DNA of 64,000 nucleotides, from the NCBI RefSeq assembly GCF_902635505.1, contig NC_045427.1:509285665-509349664 (forward strand), given 5' to 3'. The translations under genes were made by a program, and so were the position numbers. The stretch comes from Sarcophilus harrisii (lineage: Eukaryota; Chordata; Mammalia; Dasyuromorphia; Dasyuridae). The notes under the pieces were generated by a model, which saw nothing but the letters and a program-made list of their open reading frames with translations, did no database searches and was not told the origin of the DNA. Shown here one piece after another: positions 1-11,593 of this stretch; position 1 is the first letter of the stretch; every line of letters starts with the position of its first letter.

Positions 1-189
1 CAAGCTTTGCTACAGTAGTTACAGCATTAAGTTATCACTTATAAAAGAAATAAAAAGAAAAGAGTTGGGGGACTATAAGTGTTAGATGCAATTCACTTTA
101 TTGTTTGTTTTGCTTAGCTGATTTTCTTTTATTCCAAAGAATATATCAAACTCTTAGATTTAAAAATTACTGGGGTATATGGTATAAGT

Positions 190-315
190 CAGAGGACTTG
201 TGTGCTCCAATCCTGGACTTGTAACTTATTACAATTTTTTACTTATTACTTGTGTGACTTTGAATAAATTGCTTAATTTCTCTGGACCTCATTTTCCTCA
301 TCCGATGGAAAACCT
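190..315 (+). repeat. MIR-like SINE fragment
   Basis: The stretch has the MIR core order: a 'cttgtgtgacttt' tRNA-distal core followed by a 'ttaatttctctggacctcattttcc' type region that matches the usual MIR 'cctcagtttcctcatctgtaaaat' block. Borders are approximate. The rest of 1-1600 shows no gene or repeat that I can name; it is AT-rich unique-looking sequence with a short TA run at about 1416-1430. Confidence 0.55.
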
Positions 316-1609
316 CTTGGTTGCTGACATGGAAATAAGTATACATACAAAAGTCAGAGAGGAAAATTTTCTTTCTGGTAGCTTTTAAGTGAGAAGGAAG
401 GGAAAATGTAAGCATCCTTGTGGTGAGAGAGATTAATCCTCAGGTTGCTAGAATTCCTTAACCAGACCACCACATGGCCCTGAATGCACGGTCCTGCTGC
501 TTCTTCTTTTTTCTCTTCTGTTTCTTCTTTGCTCATCTTAGATAAATGGATACTGGAAGGAATGGACCAGGTTATAGTCTTGGGAGTTTTAAAAGGTTGG
601 GAAGAATATAACTGGAGAACACAGCAGAGAGAAGTGAGGAATTAGCAAATAGAGATTACTATAAGTTCTCCAAAGACTGAGATCATGTTGGCCAGTTCCT
701 GTAAACGTAAAATGAAGGAGTGAAATAGATGGACTTCAAAAGGTCTGTTCTGTCTCTAAATCTATTATTTATTGCTATGGTTTTCTTCCCCTTTTTAAAA
801 AAATGCAGCATAGACCAAATAAGGTGGTCTGAGAATTTTTCTCAGCCAGGCAGAGAAAGAATTAATAAATATTAATTGACTTTACAGATCTCCTTCAATG
901 ACTATCAGGTACCATTGAGTTGGATCCTTATATTATAAACAGTAGGGACAATAATGCAATTTGATTACTATTTTATGGAACCTGTGATACAAGTGTCAAA
1001 TGACATTAGGAAAGAGGTGAAAGAAACATTAACATTAAGAGTTATCAGACCTTTGATGAGGCTGTAGGAACAACCTGCTTCTCAAACTAGATGGTATAAT
1101 TAGATTCTTGTGAATTATGGGAGATTTTGTTCTAGAACTAAAATTGATGCATAGCTGATGCCAAGAATTGATTCACTGTGAGATCAGGTGGGAATTACTA
1201 TGATCATATTGACTACTGATTTATGTAAAGGCTTTTGGCAAATAGCCTTGAATGAAGAATTCAAGCCAAAAAAGCATTTGGAACACCAGATGGAGAATAT
1301 GAATTTAATATACTGTATTAGCCCAAATCTAGGCTGCACTTTTCTTCCTTAAATTTGGCTTATATAAACCCAAGTGAAGTCTATCATTGGAGCAACTTTT
1401 CAGTGTTTACCTGTGTATATATATATATATTTTTTTTTTCTTCCAAAAGAATCTCATGTGAAGAATAAATAAAAATAAAACAGAAATACTAGGGAACAAA
1501 TCCTAGATCTAAGGAAAAAACGAATGCTGAGTATGCTGGACTGATTCCAGGGAAGATTTTTTAAAAACTAATGCCCATTAATAGCTCTTCCGGGTTCTTA
1601 AAGCCAATG

Positions 1610-1715
1610 GTGTATAGAAAGATAGCTTCAAAGTCAGCATGACTCAATTTAGATCCTGCCTCTGACTCATACTGTCTGTGTTACCCTGGGCAAGTCACTT
1701 AAAATTTCAGTGTTT
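1610..1715 (+). repeat. MIR-like SINE
   Basis: It contains 'gaccctgggcaagtcactta' in slightly altered form (ttaccctgggcaagtcactta) preceded by a 'cctgcctctgactc' block, which is the MIR core arrangement. The 3' part is lost after about 1715. Confidence 0.65.
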
Positions 1716-1924
1716 TAAGCACTGAATTCGCCAGGAGTTTAAGTTACAGAAAAGGTGCTTTCATGAAAAGAATTTCCTGTACCAATTAAAATATGGGTCC
1801 AATTTCTATTCCTATTTTTAATTAAGTACCTGTTATGTGCCTGATAGCATTAGGTGATATAAATGCAAAGAATGCAACAATCTCTGTTTCTGTTTAGAAT
1901 GCAAAGTTGCCTTTTGGCTAATTC

Positions 1925-2193
1925 ATCCCAGAAGCATTTATTAAATGCTTACTGTATATGTACCAAGCACTAGGTTCAGGGTGTACAATGACAACAGTAG
2001 TCTCTTCCTCGAGAACTTTTATATTCTACCATGGTTGGAGTGTGATGTTGGGAAAAACTATATATGTATAAATAAATAAATATAGATATATAACATTGTG
2101 GTGATAATGGAGACCTTAATAACTGAGGAGATTGGGAAGGCTTTCCTCTAAGTGGCAATACTTGAACTGAACCTTTAAATAAGCAAGGATTTT
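1925..2193 (-). repeat. L2 LINE fragment, part 1 (interrupted)
   Basis: Read on the minus strand this is the L2 3' end. On the plus strand one sees the inverse: 'catttattaaatgcttactgtatatgtaccaagcacta', then 'ctcgagaacttttatattcta' and 'gaaggctttcctctaagtgg'. The same element resumes at 2685, so it was split by the L1 at 2194-2670. The last 13 bases here are the left copy of that L1's target duplication. Confidence 0.7.
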
Positions 2194-2670
2194 GTTTTCT
2201 TATTTAATTTCTATTTTTTTCAGTAACACAAACTTATTTTTAGCTTATACGTGTACATTCATTTTTTTTTTTTTTTTACCTATTTTCATGAGTCATGTTG
2301 GGAGAGAAAAGTCAGAACAAAAGGGGAAAATGACAAGAAAAAAAAACCAGAAGAAAAAAAGATGAAGAGAGTATGCATCTATCTGCATCAAGTTTCCCCT
2401 GTTCTCTCTTTGGAAATGGATGGCATTTCCTACCCATAGTTTATTGGAATTCTTTTGGATCACTAAATTACTGAGAAGAGCCAAGTCTATCACTGTCGAT
2501 CATCACACAGTCTTGCCGTTGCTGTATAAATGTTTTCCTGGTTCTTCTTGCTTCATTCTAAAATCAGACTGTTCATTTCTTTTAGAACATAATATTCTAT
2601 TACTTTAATATACGATAACTTATTCAGCCATTCCCCAACTGGTGGGCATCCATTCATTTTCCAGTTTAAA
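2194..2670 (-). mobile_element. 5'-truncated L1, inserted in L2
   Basis: The minus strand carries the marsupial L1 end: the last ORF2 codons (plus-strand 'ttattcagccattccccaactgg', cf. L1 ORF2 'GEWLNKL'), then the 3' UTR with its 'agaagaaaaaaagatg'-type stretch and a T-run on the plus strand. The flanks are an imperfect duplication, aagcaaggatttt at 2181-2193 and aagcaagagatttt at 2671-2684. The 3' terminal 60 bases are diverged, suggesting moderate age. Confidence 0.8.
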
Positions 2671-2684
2671 AAGCAAGAGATTTT

Positions 2685-2905
2685 AATAGATGAAGATGGA
2701 GACAAAAAGTGTTCCAAGTGGAGAAGACTTGCAAAGGAATGAACAATTGGAGACAGATTGTCTTGTATTGGAATCCAAATTGTCCAGCTTGACTGGAACA
2801 TAGAGTATGTAAATGGGAATAATGTGCAATAAACCTGTAAACATAGGTTGGAACCAGATGGTGGAGAGCTTTTTACCAAAGGTTGGTTAATAAGTTATTA
2901 AGCAG
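2685..2905 (-). repeat. L2 LINE fragment, part 2
   Basis: It continues the L2 copy of 1925-2193 after the L1 insertion. Plus-strand landmarks are 'gagattttaatagatgaaga', 'attggagacagattgtcttg' and 'ttggaaccagatggtggagag', all in the order expected for inverted L2. No gene or named repeat was seen in 2906-4270, which is AT-rich unique-looking sequence. Confidence 0.65.
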
Positions 2906-4274
2906 GCTATTAGTGTTTGCTATAATCTACAAAAATTACATCACTATATTTAGCTAGAGTATATGTGAACATATGGAACAGCTCACATTGGTGCTAAGGG
3001 TAATTCATAAAATAAGACTTGTAGCAAAACTGAGCAAATGTTAATTTGCACTTCTAGAAGCTAAGTATTTTGAAGAAGAGATGGGAAATGGGCACATTAT
3101 ATCCTTGTAAGGATGATAAATTAGACTATTTTATTTAGGACAATGTAAGTTTAGATAAAGCTTTTTACTTTGCTTAAAATATTTACTTTTTTCGGAAGTT
3201 GACTATACACAAGAAATAAGCCAGGCCATTTGGGAAATTAGTGGTCTCTTGTTCCACATTTAGAGAACATAGCTGGCCTATTTTCAGTCTCAACATAGAC
3301 AGCAAAAACCAATAAAGTTATCTGAACTCTGGAGTCAAGATGTTTTTGAAATAGCCTTTGTCTTTTGTTTCTACCAGTTTTGAAAGCCCCTGGCTTTTCA
3401 GACTCTTCAGAACAGCAGTGGATTTGTCTGATGTTGCACTGAGGGAAATTTTGTTACAAGATTGTGGTTATATAAAACATCCTGTAAATATCTCACTATA
3501 GAATTATTGCCAAAGAAAAGAAATGTGTCTTCTATCCTGAAGAAGTGTCTGGCAATTGTTCTGGCTTTGGAGAAGATCAGGGCGGCCAGGAGTTTACTTT
3601 ATGGACTGATTGAGTCTCAACTTGGATAAAGATTATTCAAATCACTCCCAGCAAGTTGTAGCCATGCTTCTGGAAGCTTCAAATGAAATGTTCAATTTGA
3701 TCTTAAATGAGAGATTCTCCTAGAATAACACTTTCTAAAGGAGAAAATAGAATCTTTGAACACTTTTCTTAACCAAGTGTAACCTGTGCTTTGATATTGC
3801 TATAGCGAAAAGAGCTAGGTAAAGGCAGAGAATGGGAGGAGATCACTGTGACCGTGTATCTGTTCAAATCTTGATAATAGGTGTGTGGAAAACACAAGAA
3901 TTAAAGTCAGAAGACCTTGCTTTTGTGAACTGAGCACTCATCAACTGTGGAAAGGCTAAACAAACTTTAAAAGTATGTGAAGATAGTGAAACATTTCAAT
4001 GTTATAAGAAATAATAATTATACAGAATTTAGAGAATTTTGACTTGTATGGAAAGATACAAAAGAGAATTAGGAACTATAAATATGTGTGTATGAATGTA
4101 TATATGGAGAAAAAATAATGTAGATAAATAATAATGTAAACAAAATGAACAATAAAATCAAGCTTACTGCTATATAATTAAAATGGTCAATCACTCCAGA
4201 GAGATGGAAAAATGTCTTCCACCTTCTTTACGTAAAATATGATAAATACTTATATGTGTTTATATTGTCTTCTA

Positions 4275-4395
4275 TTAAATGTAAGCTTCTTAAGTACAGG
4301 ATTTTTTTTTTTCTCATTGTATCTCTAGTACCTTGCACAGGTCTTGGTATGTAATTGGAGTTTAATAAATGCTTGATTGGTTGATTGATGAAGAG
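4275..4395 (+). repeat. L2 3' terminus
   Basis: This shows the typical L2 end: 'aatgtaagcttcttaagtac', 'gtatctctagtaccttgcac', 'taataaatgcttgattgg' and a terminal ttgattgattga-like repeat. Confidence 0.75.
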
Positions 4396-4724
4396 GTAGC
4401 TGGCTATGAGCATGGAATATTTTACATAAATGATCTGGTTGATTGGCAGTTACTTTTGTCAGGGGAGAGTGTTGCAAGAGAAGGGTTAAAGTTTGTAAAT
4501 CTTGTAGTTAAATAGAAAAGTCAGCTGTTATCATTATTACTATAAATGCCTTTTCTAAATTGTATATGTCCCTCAAGCCTATCAAGCTTAATAATATTTG
4601 TTAAATTAAATTGAATTATTTAATGGAAAAAAAAAAGAAAGCCGAAGTTTGACTTCAATGGAAAACAAATCTGTTAAATGCTGAGTGTTCCTGCTTCAGT
4701 AAACAAGATATACAAATAGGAATT

Positions 4725-4905
4725 ATTTCAGTAAATATTTACTGAGACCTTATTATGTACTAATTCAATCCAAAACAACAATCATTTATTAGGGTATTGG
4801 GATAGGCTCTGTGGCTATAAAGAAACATAAAAAGAAGTCTGTCCTCAAATACCTTACATTTTACTAGGAGTAAGATCAAAGGAATATCAGTAATGAGAAA
4901 TAAAC
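4725..4905 (-). repeat. L2 3' terminus, inverted
   Basis: Plus-strand landmarks are 'gtaaatatttactgagacct', 'ttattatgtacta', 'gggataggctctgtggctat' and 'ctcaaataccttacatttta', the inverse of the L2 end. A short internal insertion of 'caatccaaaacaacaatcat' type sequence repeats the start of the element. Confidence 0.65.
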
Positions 4906-4912
4906 ATATAAA

Positions 4913-4934
4913 CAACAACAACAACAACAACAAA
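4913..4934 (+). repeat. (AAC)n microsatellite
   Basis: About seven tandem AAC units follow the inverted L2 end. From 4935 to 5250 nothing nameable is seen. Confidence 0.9.
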
Positions 4935-5249
4935 ACCTTAGAAGAGGGCAATCTGCTGAGCCTCAAAGGAAGCTAGGGATTCCTTCCACAAAATAGGTGG
5001 AGGAGGGAGCGTGTTTCAGAAGTAGGGAACCCACTATGTCAGGTTGCATAGGTGAGGAGCTGAAAGTGTCTTTTTCAGGGAACAAAGTATAGGTCACTTT
5101 GCAATATCCAATTTGAAAGGTTACATTTCTAGGAGAGAGGAGGTTAAAGAAATATGTTTCCACTCCATGCTTTGTAGAACATCTCTGTTATGACCACAAG
5201 GGAAAAAAATAGAAAGACAATGCACATGACTATGTAATTTAGAATATAT

Positions 5250-5385
5250 ATAAATATCTTAGAGATTATCTAGCTTAAGCTTCTTAATTTATAGGTGGGG
5301 AAATTGAGACCCAGAAGGATGAAATCACATAGGAAGCAAAAAGCAGAGTTGGGATTTGAACCCTTTGAACACTTTCCATTATATC
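5250..5385 (-). repeat. MIR SINE, inverted
   Basis: The plus strand shows the inverse MIR core: 'ttaatttataggtggggaaa', 'ttgagacccagaaggatgaa' and 'cagagttgggatttgaaccc'. Confidence 0.7.
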
Positions 5386-5829
5386 ACTATTAAATCTTCT
5401 GAGAAGTACTAGATGATAAAAAGGGAAATGCCCTAAAAACTTTTAGGATTCCAGCACTACCTTCTCTTTGATTAATATCAGAGGAGTGAATTTTCTAATA
5501 CCTAATTTTGACTAAATAGAGTGTGACTAAGGTGATTTAAAATTTTCTCACACTTAAACTGAAGTTTATAGGACATGGCCTACACTAAGCCAGAAATATA
5601 TTTCTATCTTAGGGAATTCTGCAGATGAATGTAAAATTTAATATAGAGCTAGATTAAACCAAATAGCAATAAAAGATTGTAGGTGAAGTTAGCGAGAAAT
5701 CATACTTATTTTTTGCTTTGTTATATATCTTTTGCTTTGTTCCAGTTAGTATTTTGTCCTGATGTTAATAAATGGGAGATTTGTGTATTATAAAATCATG
5801 GCAAGTTCTTGATGAAGAGATTATCTATT

Positions 5830-6610
5830 GGAACACTAATTCATTCTTGGTAGAGTTAGAGAATCCAACCATCCTGGAGATCAATTTGGAATTGTGTCCA
5901 AAGGGCTATGAACCTGTTCATAACTCAGCAGTAGCACTATTATGTCTGTTTTCTAAAGAGTCATTAAAAATGGAAAAGGATACACATATATAAAAAGGTT
6001 TATAGCAGCTCTTTTTGTGGTGACAAAGAACTGGAAATTGAAGGGATGCCCAAAAATTGAGGAATGACTGAACAAATTATTATGTGTGTGGAAAGGAATA
6101 CTACTGTTTTATAAGAAATGATAAAGAGGCAGATTTAAGAAAAACCTGGAAACACTTACATGAACTGTTGCTGAGTAAAGTGAACAGAACCAAGAGAACA
6201 TTGTATATCGTAACAGCAACATTGTGCTGATGATCAACTTTGATAGACTTTGCTTTTCTCAGCAAATATAATGATCTAAGACAATTCCAAAAGATCCATA
6301 ATAGAAAATGCTATCCACAACCAAAGAAAAACTATGGAGTCTGAATGTAGACCGAAGCATACTATTTTCATTTTTGTAATTGTTTTTTTTTCTTTTCAGT
6401 AGTTTTTCCCTTTGTTCTGATTCTTCTCTCACAACATGACTAATGTGGAAATGTTTATACGATTGTACATGCATAACCTATATCAGATTGATTGTTGTCT
6501 TGGGGAGGGAGTAGGGGAAGCAAGGACAGAAGGAGAAAATAGATATTAAAATCTTATGAAAGTAAATTTTGAAAACTAACAAGTAAACTTTAAAAAAGAA
6601 CATTAAAAAA
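5830..6610 (+). mobile_element. 5'-truncated L1 with perfect 14-bp duplication
   Basis: The copy starts in the last third of ORF2, at the sequence that encodes the 'SCERIQPFW' region, and runs through the ORF2 end and the A-rich 3' UTR to a poly(A) tail. The ORF is broken by stops and indels. The perfect duplication agagattatctatt stands at 5816-5829 and 6611-6624. Divergence from the young copies at 11594 and 36241 is high, so this is an older subfamily. Confidence 0.88.
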
Positions 6611-6636
6611 AGAGATTATCTATTTGAAAGGTTTCA

Positions 6637-6985
6637 AATGTGGATACAAAACTCCCATTCAAACAGAATCTGATTAAAATATAATTGGAAGTAAAGCTAG
6701 GTAACTCAGTGGATAGAGCACAGGCTATAGTCAGAGAAACCTGAGTTCAAATCCAGCTTCAGACAGTTAGTAGCTGTATGACTTGGGGCAAGTCACTTAA
6801 CCCAGATTGCTTCCAAACATATAATATATAAGAAATATTTAACAAAATAAAAAAATACAATAGAACACATATAATGTTAATGTATGGTTTTGTATGTCAA
6901 CATGCATCCCACAGGGATCCTTATGGTTTTAGTGGCCCTAATGGTTTAGTAGCTATTTGAGTTTGAAATGATTGCTCTAGTCTGT
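6637..6985 (+). mobile_element. Short inverted-repeat DNA element (MITE-like), split by a SINE
   Basis: The two halves, about 6637-6686 and 6811-6985, share their order with 58297-58505 and, inverted, with 28834-29040. Shared landmarks are 'gattaaaatataattgg', 'aaatatttaacaaaataaa', 'aatacaatagaaca', 'cacagggatccttatggttt' and a tail ending in 'ttgagtttgaaatga'. The intact family ends look like gtgtcaaactca inverted repeats, which suggests a non-autonomous hAT-type element; the family name is not certain. Confidence 0.65.
6687..6810 (+). repeat. Marsupial tRNA-derived SINE inside the DNA element
   Basis: Diagnostic blocks are 'aagctaggtaactcagtgga', 'gagcacaggct', 'cctgagttcaaatccagctt' and 'ggggcaagtcacttaaccca'. 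The DNA-element sequence is continuous on either side, so the SINE landed in it. Confidence 0.8.
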
Positions 6986-9180
6986 ACCCCTTATTTTGTA
7001 CTCTGTTGAAACAGAGTAGTAAGTTCCCTGTCATCTGCAGTTTTCAAATTGAAGCTGGTTGACCCCTTCTCAGATATGTTGTAGAGAGCATTATTGTAGG
7101 GATAAGAATGAAATTCAATGGCTTCCAAAGAATCTTTTAAATCTAAGAATTTGTGCTATTTTCAGCTTCTTACATAACACTTTCCCCATTCTATCACAGC
7201 ACACTTTGCCTCACAATTCAGTGATTAATTGAATATTTATGTCATTTTAATAAAATAATTGCACTCTCAAAGAAAAAGAAAACAAGGCATTCTTATATGG
7301 GAATCTTGATAAAAGGCAAAACTCTTTTAAGGACTAACCAATAGGTACTTTAATAACTAAGATACTACTGCCACCTGGTGGGACGTATTGGCGTTCTAGT
7401 CATCAAACATCAGAATGAACTGATTCTTAAGGGCACCCCTTCCAAATTCAACATTTTTGTTTACAGCAAGCATTATACCTGATTCAATAATTCTGAAGTT
7501 TTACCCTTGAATTACCTATACTTACTAATTACTTTTTACTGGTGAAATGTTTATTTGAGGCTTATCTTTTGGGGGACTTGAATTTATTAAGATTATTTAT
7601 TTTACAATCATTCTATTGATTTGCTCCATCTGGAGAGAGGAAGACAATTTTTAAACTTAAAACATTGATATTTCTTTATATAATTTTCTTTTTTTAGAAA
7701 AATAATACATGACATTGCCAAATGAAAGATAGGGACAAATAATGAAATAGTATTATTTTGACAAGATCTAGCAAGGAGATAGACTAGATTCTTTTCAGTT
7801 CTAAGACCCCATGTCTCCATCATCTCCTCTGAGAAGATTTGATAGCTTGATAAAAAGTAAATGCAATCTCGTCAATTCTTATAACTCATCTTACTGCTAG
7901 GCATTCAACTAAGCTTTAAAAATGTGAATTTCACTAAGAAAAAATAAGTGTATAAGACACTGAAATAAATTAAGTGTGCTTGACATTGGGTATTTGAAAA
8001 TATTAATTAGGCTAATTTACATATTAAGATTGAATGGGTCCAAAGTGTTTACTTAGAATCTGTACTCAGAACATTTTTTTTTTCTGAGTTATTTATAGAC
8101 GTGTTCTTCTTGATTCCAAAGGGCAAAACTAAAAGAAAATGCAACTTGTAAAGAGGCACATTTAGAGAAACAGGTAGTACTATATGAAGGAGGAATGGGC
8201 TGCTTTAGCAGGTAGTAGTCCCCCCTTCCCCATTATAGCTCTTCAAATAGAGAACTGTGAGTTATGATGTAGAAGACATACTTACTTGTTCAGCTGTGGG
8301 TTTAACTAGATGACCTCAGAGGTCCCTTCCTATTCTGAGATTCTGTGATCATAAGGGCTAATCACAACCTAATAAAGCACTGAGAACCATGCAAATGTAA
8401 TAGGATTATACTGTGTGTTACTGGGAGGACCTATTGTCACTTTAAACGGCAATGGGTAAAGTGTACAGGTTGTTTAATCCATAGTAATTTATCATGGAGA
8501 TAGGGATAGAGAATAAATCTGTCATTTCATTAGTAGAGGGAACACCTGTATGAGGAAACTTCCACTACCAATGAAGAGCAGTGCTTTCTCTGTAATTTAT
8601 TAACTCAGAACAGTGATTTCTTTTTAGAGGTTCATGAACATTTTAGGGATTAGAAATTATAGTCCAAGATTTGACTTAAAATTCTAATGGCATGTACATA
8701 ACAAGAAATCTTGAAACCATCATTATCCATCACAAATTTTCCATACAAAGAAACCTCATACAGTTTTTCATTGTAGTATTAAGTCCTGCACTTAAGTTAT
8801 TATACTTCTATTTGGAGGATTTTCAAATGAACAGGTGAGCAACATAAACTAGTCATTTAGACAGAATTTCTGTGAAGATGGAATTGTTGTGCCTCTGGTT
8901 GAAAAAAAAGAAAATCACATACAAAAAGATTCATTAAAAGGTTCATTTATATATGAACATTGTTTAAAAAAACCCAAAGCAATATATATGTCCTTAAACT
9001 TAATATAGCCTTCGTCATTAGCCAGTAGAAAAATAAATATTTTATATCATAGCTAACTGTTAATTTTTCTTCTATTGGTTAGGTGATTAAAAATAAAAAA
9101 AAAAATCCATCTTTCAGCAATAGAGTGTAAATTTTTCCTCCCATTTTCTACCTGAGTAAGCATTTTTACTTTATTTAGGC
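6986..9180. other. Unassigned AT-rich sequence
   Basis: No exon or named repeat is seen apart from the CTCF-like core and, at about 8270-8350, a stretch ('aactagatgacctcagaggt', 'cccttcctattctgagattc') that matches the 3' part common to old marsupial MIR-type copies. Confidence 0.5.
7368..7381 (-). promoter_or_regulatory. CTCF-like core motif
   Basis: CTGCCACCTGGTGG on the plus strand is the reverse complement of CCACCAGGTGGCAG, a full match to the well known CTCF core. It lies in unique-looking sequence, not in a recognised repeat. A 14-bp match in 64 kb is suggestive only; no occupancy can be inferred. Confidence 0.45.
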
Positions 9181-9185
9181 TTTTA

Positions 9186-9338
9186 TTTTATTTTTTTTTT
9201 CTGAGGCAATTGGGATTAAGTGACTTGGCCAGGGTCATACAACTAGGAAATGTTAAGTTCTAAGGTCAAATTTGAACTCAGGTCCTCCTGACTTCAGGGC
9301 TGGTGCTTTATTCACTGAGTCACCTACCTGCCTCCCTT
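9186..9338 (-). repeat. Marsupial tRNA-derived SINE, inverted
   Basis: On the plus strand a T-run is followed by 'ctgaggcaattgggattaag', 'tgacttggccagggtcatac', 'ctcaggtcctcctgacttca' and 'ctgagtcacctacctgcc', the full SINE in reverse. It is nearly full length (about 150 bp). Confidence 0.9.
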
Positions 9339-10007
9339 TATTTGTGTTTTTAATCAAAATGCAGAAATAAACTTTTTGTACCTCCAGAGCTGACTATATT
9401 TATCTTGCAAATATTTATTCAGATAAAAAAAACCTACCATCAAAATTAAGTTTCTTGATTATGTTATATTAAACACCTTCCAAGTTGTAACTTATTTCAA
9501 TACGGATGACATTTCTATTATATTCAACATCTGTAAAATAAAGAAATTTAATATGAAGTCTTACAGAAAATAAAGCAAATAAAATTTAATATGGTTTTGC
9601 TGGATGCTTCTTTTAATTCCTACAAGATATCTCCCATAAAATAGTCATAATTATTTGTAATTAGGTTTATACATAAAGTAAAATATTATGTGTTTATTGT
9701 AATTATAAAATATAAATTTGAAACAAAATATTTTGAGAACCATTGCCTAGCATATTGAAAGGTTATATAAAGTTTGTTTTATATTTGATGTTTTGTTAGC
9801 CTGGGTACTTGCAAAGGAGTTGGGGATCCTTTTCTTTTTGTTATAGAGATCTAGACACAAACACAAATCTGAAATTTCCAAAGGAAATCCTGCATGGGGT
9901 AAAATGAGACAAATTTTGTCATTTCCAAAGAAAACTCTGTATTTATATATTGGAAAGGAGAGAGAGAAAAGACATTAAAGAAATATTAACTTAAATCCTT
10001 GTGTAGT

Positions 10008-10235
10008 GGGGGAAGCTAGATGATGCAGTAGAAAGAGTGCCTGAAGTCAGGAAGACAAGTCTTCCTGAGTTCTAATATGGCATTAGATGCTTCCTAGCTA
10101 TGTGGCCCTGGGCAAGTCCCTTAACCATGTTTGGCTCAATTTTCTCATCTGTAAAATAAACTGGAGAAGGAAATGGCAAACCACTCCATATTTTTGCCAA
10201 GAAAACCCCAAATGGGGTCATGAAGAGGCAGACAG
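10008..10235 (+). repeat. MAR1-like SINE with RTE-like tail
   Basis: The 5' tRNA-derived part ('ggaagctagatgatgcagta', 'ggccctgggcaagtccctta') is followed by a 3' domain with 'actggagaaggaaatggcaa', 'gccaagaaaaccccaaatgg' and 'tcatgaagaggcagac'. That tail is the one marsupial MAR1 SINEs are thought to share with an RTE LINE. A similar tail occurs at 38860-39065 and 45880-46135. Confidence 0.85.
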
Positions 10236-10544
10236 TTTTCTGTTTTGTTTTGTTTTTTTAACAGAAAACTATTAAATATGCACAAGTTTGTACAGCGGCT
10301 GATAGCCCTTTACCTTTTGCCGTGGTGATCTAGAAAATAAGATCTTTCTGTCCCCTGGGAAAACTTTGTGTGAGGAGTGGAGTAAGTTTTGATATTCTCA
10401 TGAGAATATTAGGTAAAGATCTTATTAGTGAGAGATTTTAGAGGGAAGCTCTCAAGTTTGAACCTAATCTGCATAAACTCAGAGCTGCAGTTCTATTGTA
10501 CTAGTTACATGCTAAACATGGCAATATATATTTCCCTCTGAGGT

Positions 10545-10935
10545 ACCATTTAACAGTTTTAGAGAAACCTGAGACAAATTGTATAAACTGATGAAAAGTA
10601 ACTAGAACCAGGAGTGCTGTATATACAATAACAACATTGTGAAAATGAGAAAATTTGAAAGACTTAATTCTGTTCAGTGCAATGCTTAATTTATTCTTTT
10701 GGGGAACGAATGCTACCATCTTCCTGACAGAGAAGTGATAGACTCAAGATGTAGAATGAGACATAGATGCCCAAGAGGACATGGGCAATGTGGGAATTTG
10801 TTTTGTTTCATTATACATATCCTTTACAAGAATTTTGTTTTTATTTTTCCCTTCTTATTTGAGAGGGAGGAGGAAAGGTAGAGGTAAAATAAATGCTTTT
10901 TAATTAAAAATATTAATAAAAAATTTTAAAACAAC
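10545..10935 (+). mobile_element. Old L1 3' end
   Basis: It starts in the end of ORF2 ('gaaaagtaactagaaccagg', 'tatacaataacaacattgtg') and passes into a 3' UTR with 'gggcaatgtgggaatttgtt' and an A-rich end near 10935. It is strongly diverged and I see no clear target duplication. From 10936 to 11581 nothing nameable is seen. Confidence 0.65.
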
Positions 10936-11593
10936 AGAAACTCGCACAGTATTCATTAATTCCAGCTATTAGTGTTTTCAAATATAGCATGTACTGAAAG
11001 TTTTCTTTCTGTAAACAATTTTTAAAAATACCCTACGTCTTTTTGTTCCTTTAGTTCCATTTAATAAGTTTGGAAACAAGGTAGTAATTTGCATCTCCCT
11101 TTCAAGTTCACTGAAAATAAAGCATTCCTATTTTCTGTTTCCCATACCTTCCCCCACTTAAAAAAAAAATTCAAATCTTTCTTTGGACAACCACACTATT
11201 AAGCTAAGATGTCATGAAATCACAATGAATTTTCTTATCAGGGAATGTTCTGACCAATTTCAAGTTGCAAAATCACACTATTCCTTTTTAATATTCTCAC
11301 TGGTCATACTTAACTGTTTTGATCATGATGTACATTAGTAACTTACCTCATAAAAGTGTAATGGAGCTTTGTGAACATTAAAATAATTACTGTCAAGCAA
11401 AAATTCAATGTCTCAAATGTTTTTTCACTGCTAAAAGTTTTTCACCTATTTATCTTCTTATATTTCTAAGTCCAAAGAAGGCTGCTTTTTCTTTTCAACT
11501 TTGGACATATTGAGCCTCATATCCTTGGTTTTTCACATTCATATATCCCAAACTATTATCAAATCTTGACATTTCTACTACCACAAAATCTCT

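Noticed and set aside
2553-2879. 108-codon minus frame
   Set aside because: It spans the junction of an inverted L1 and an inverted L2, so the frame is accidental.
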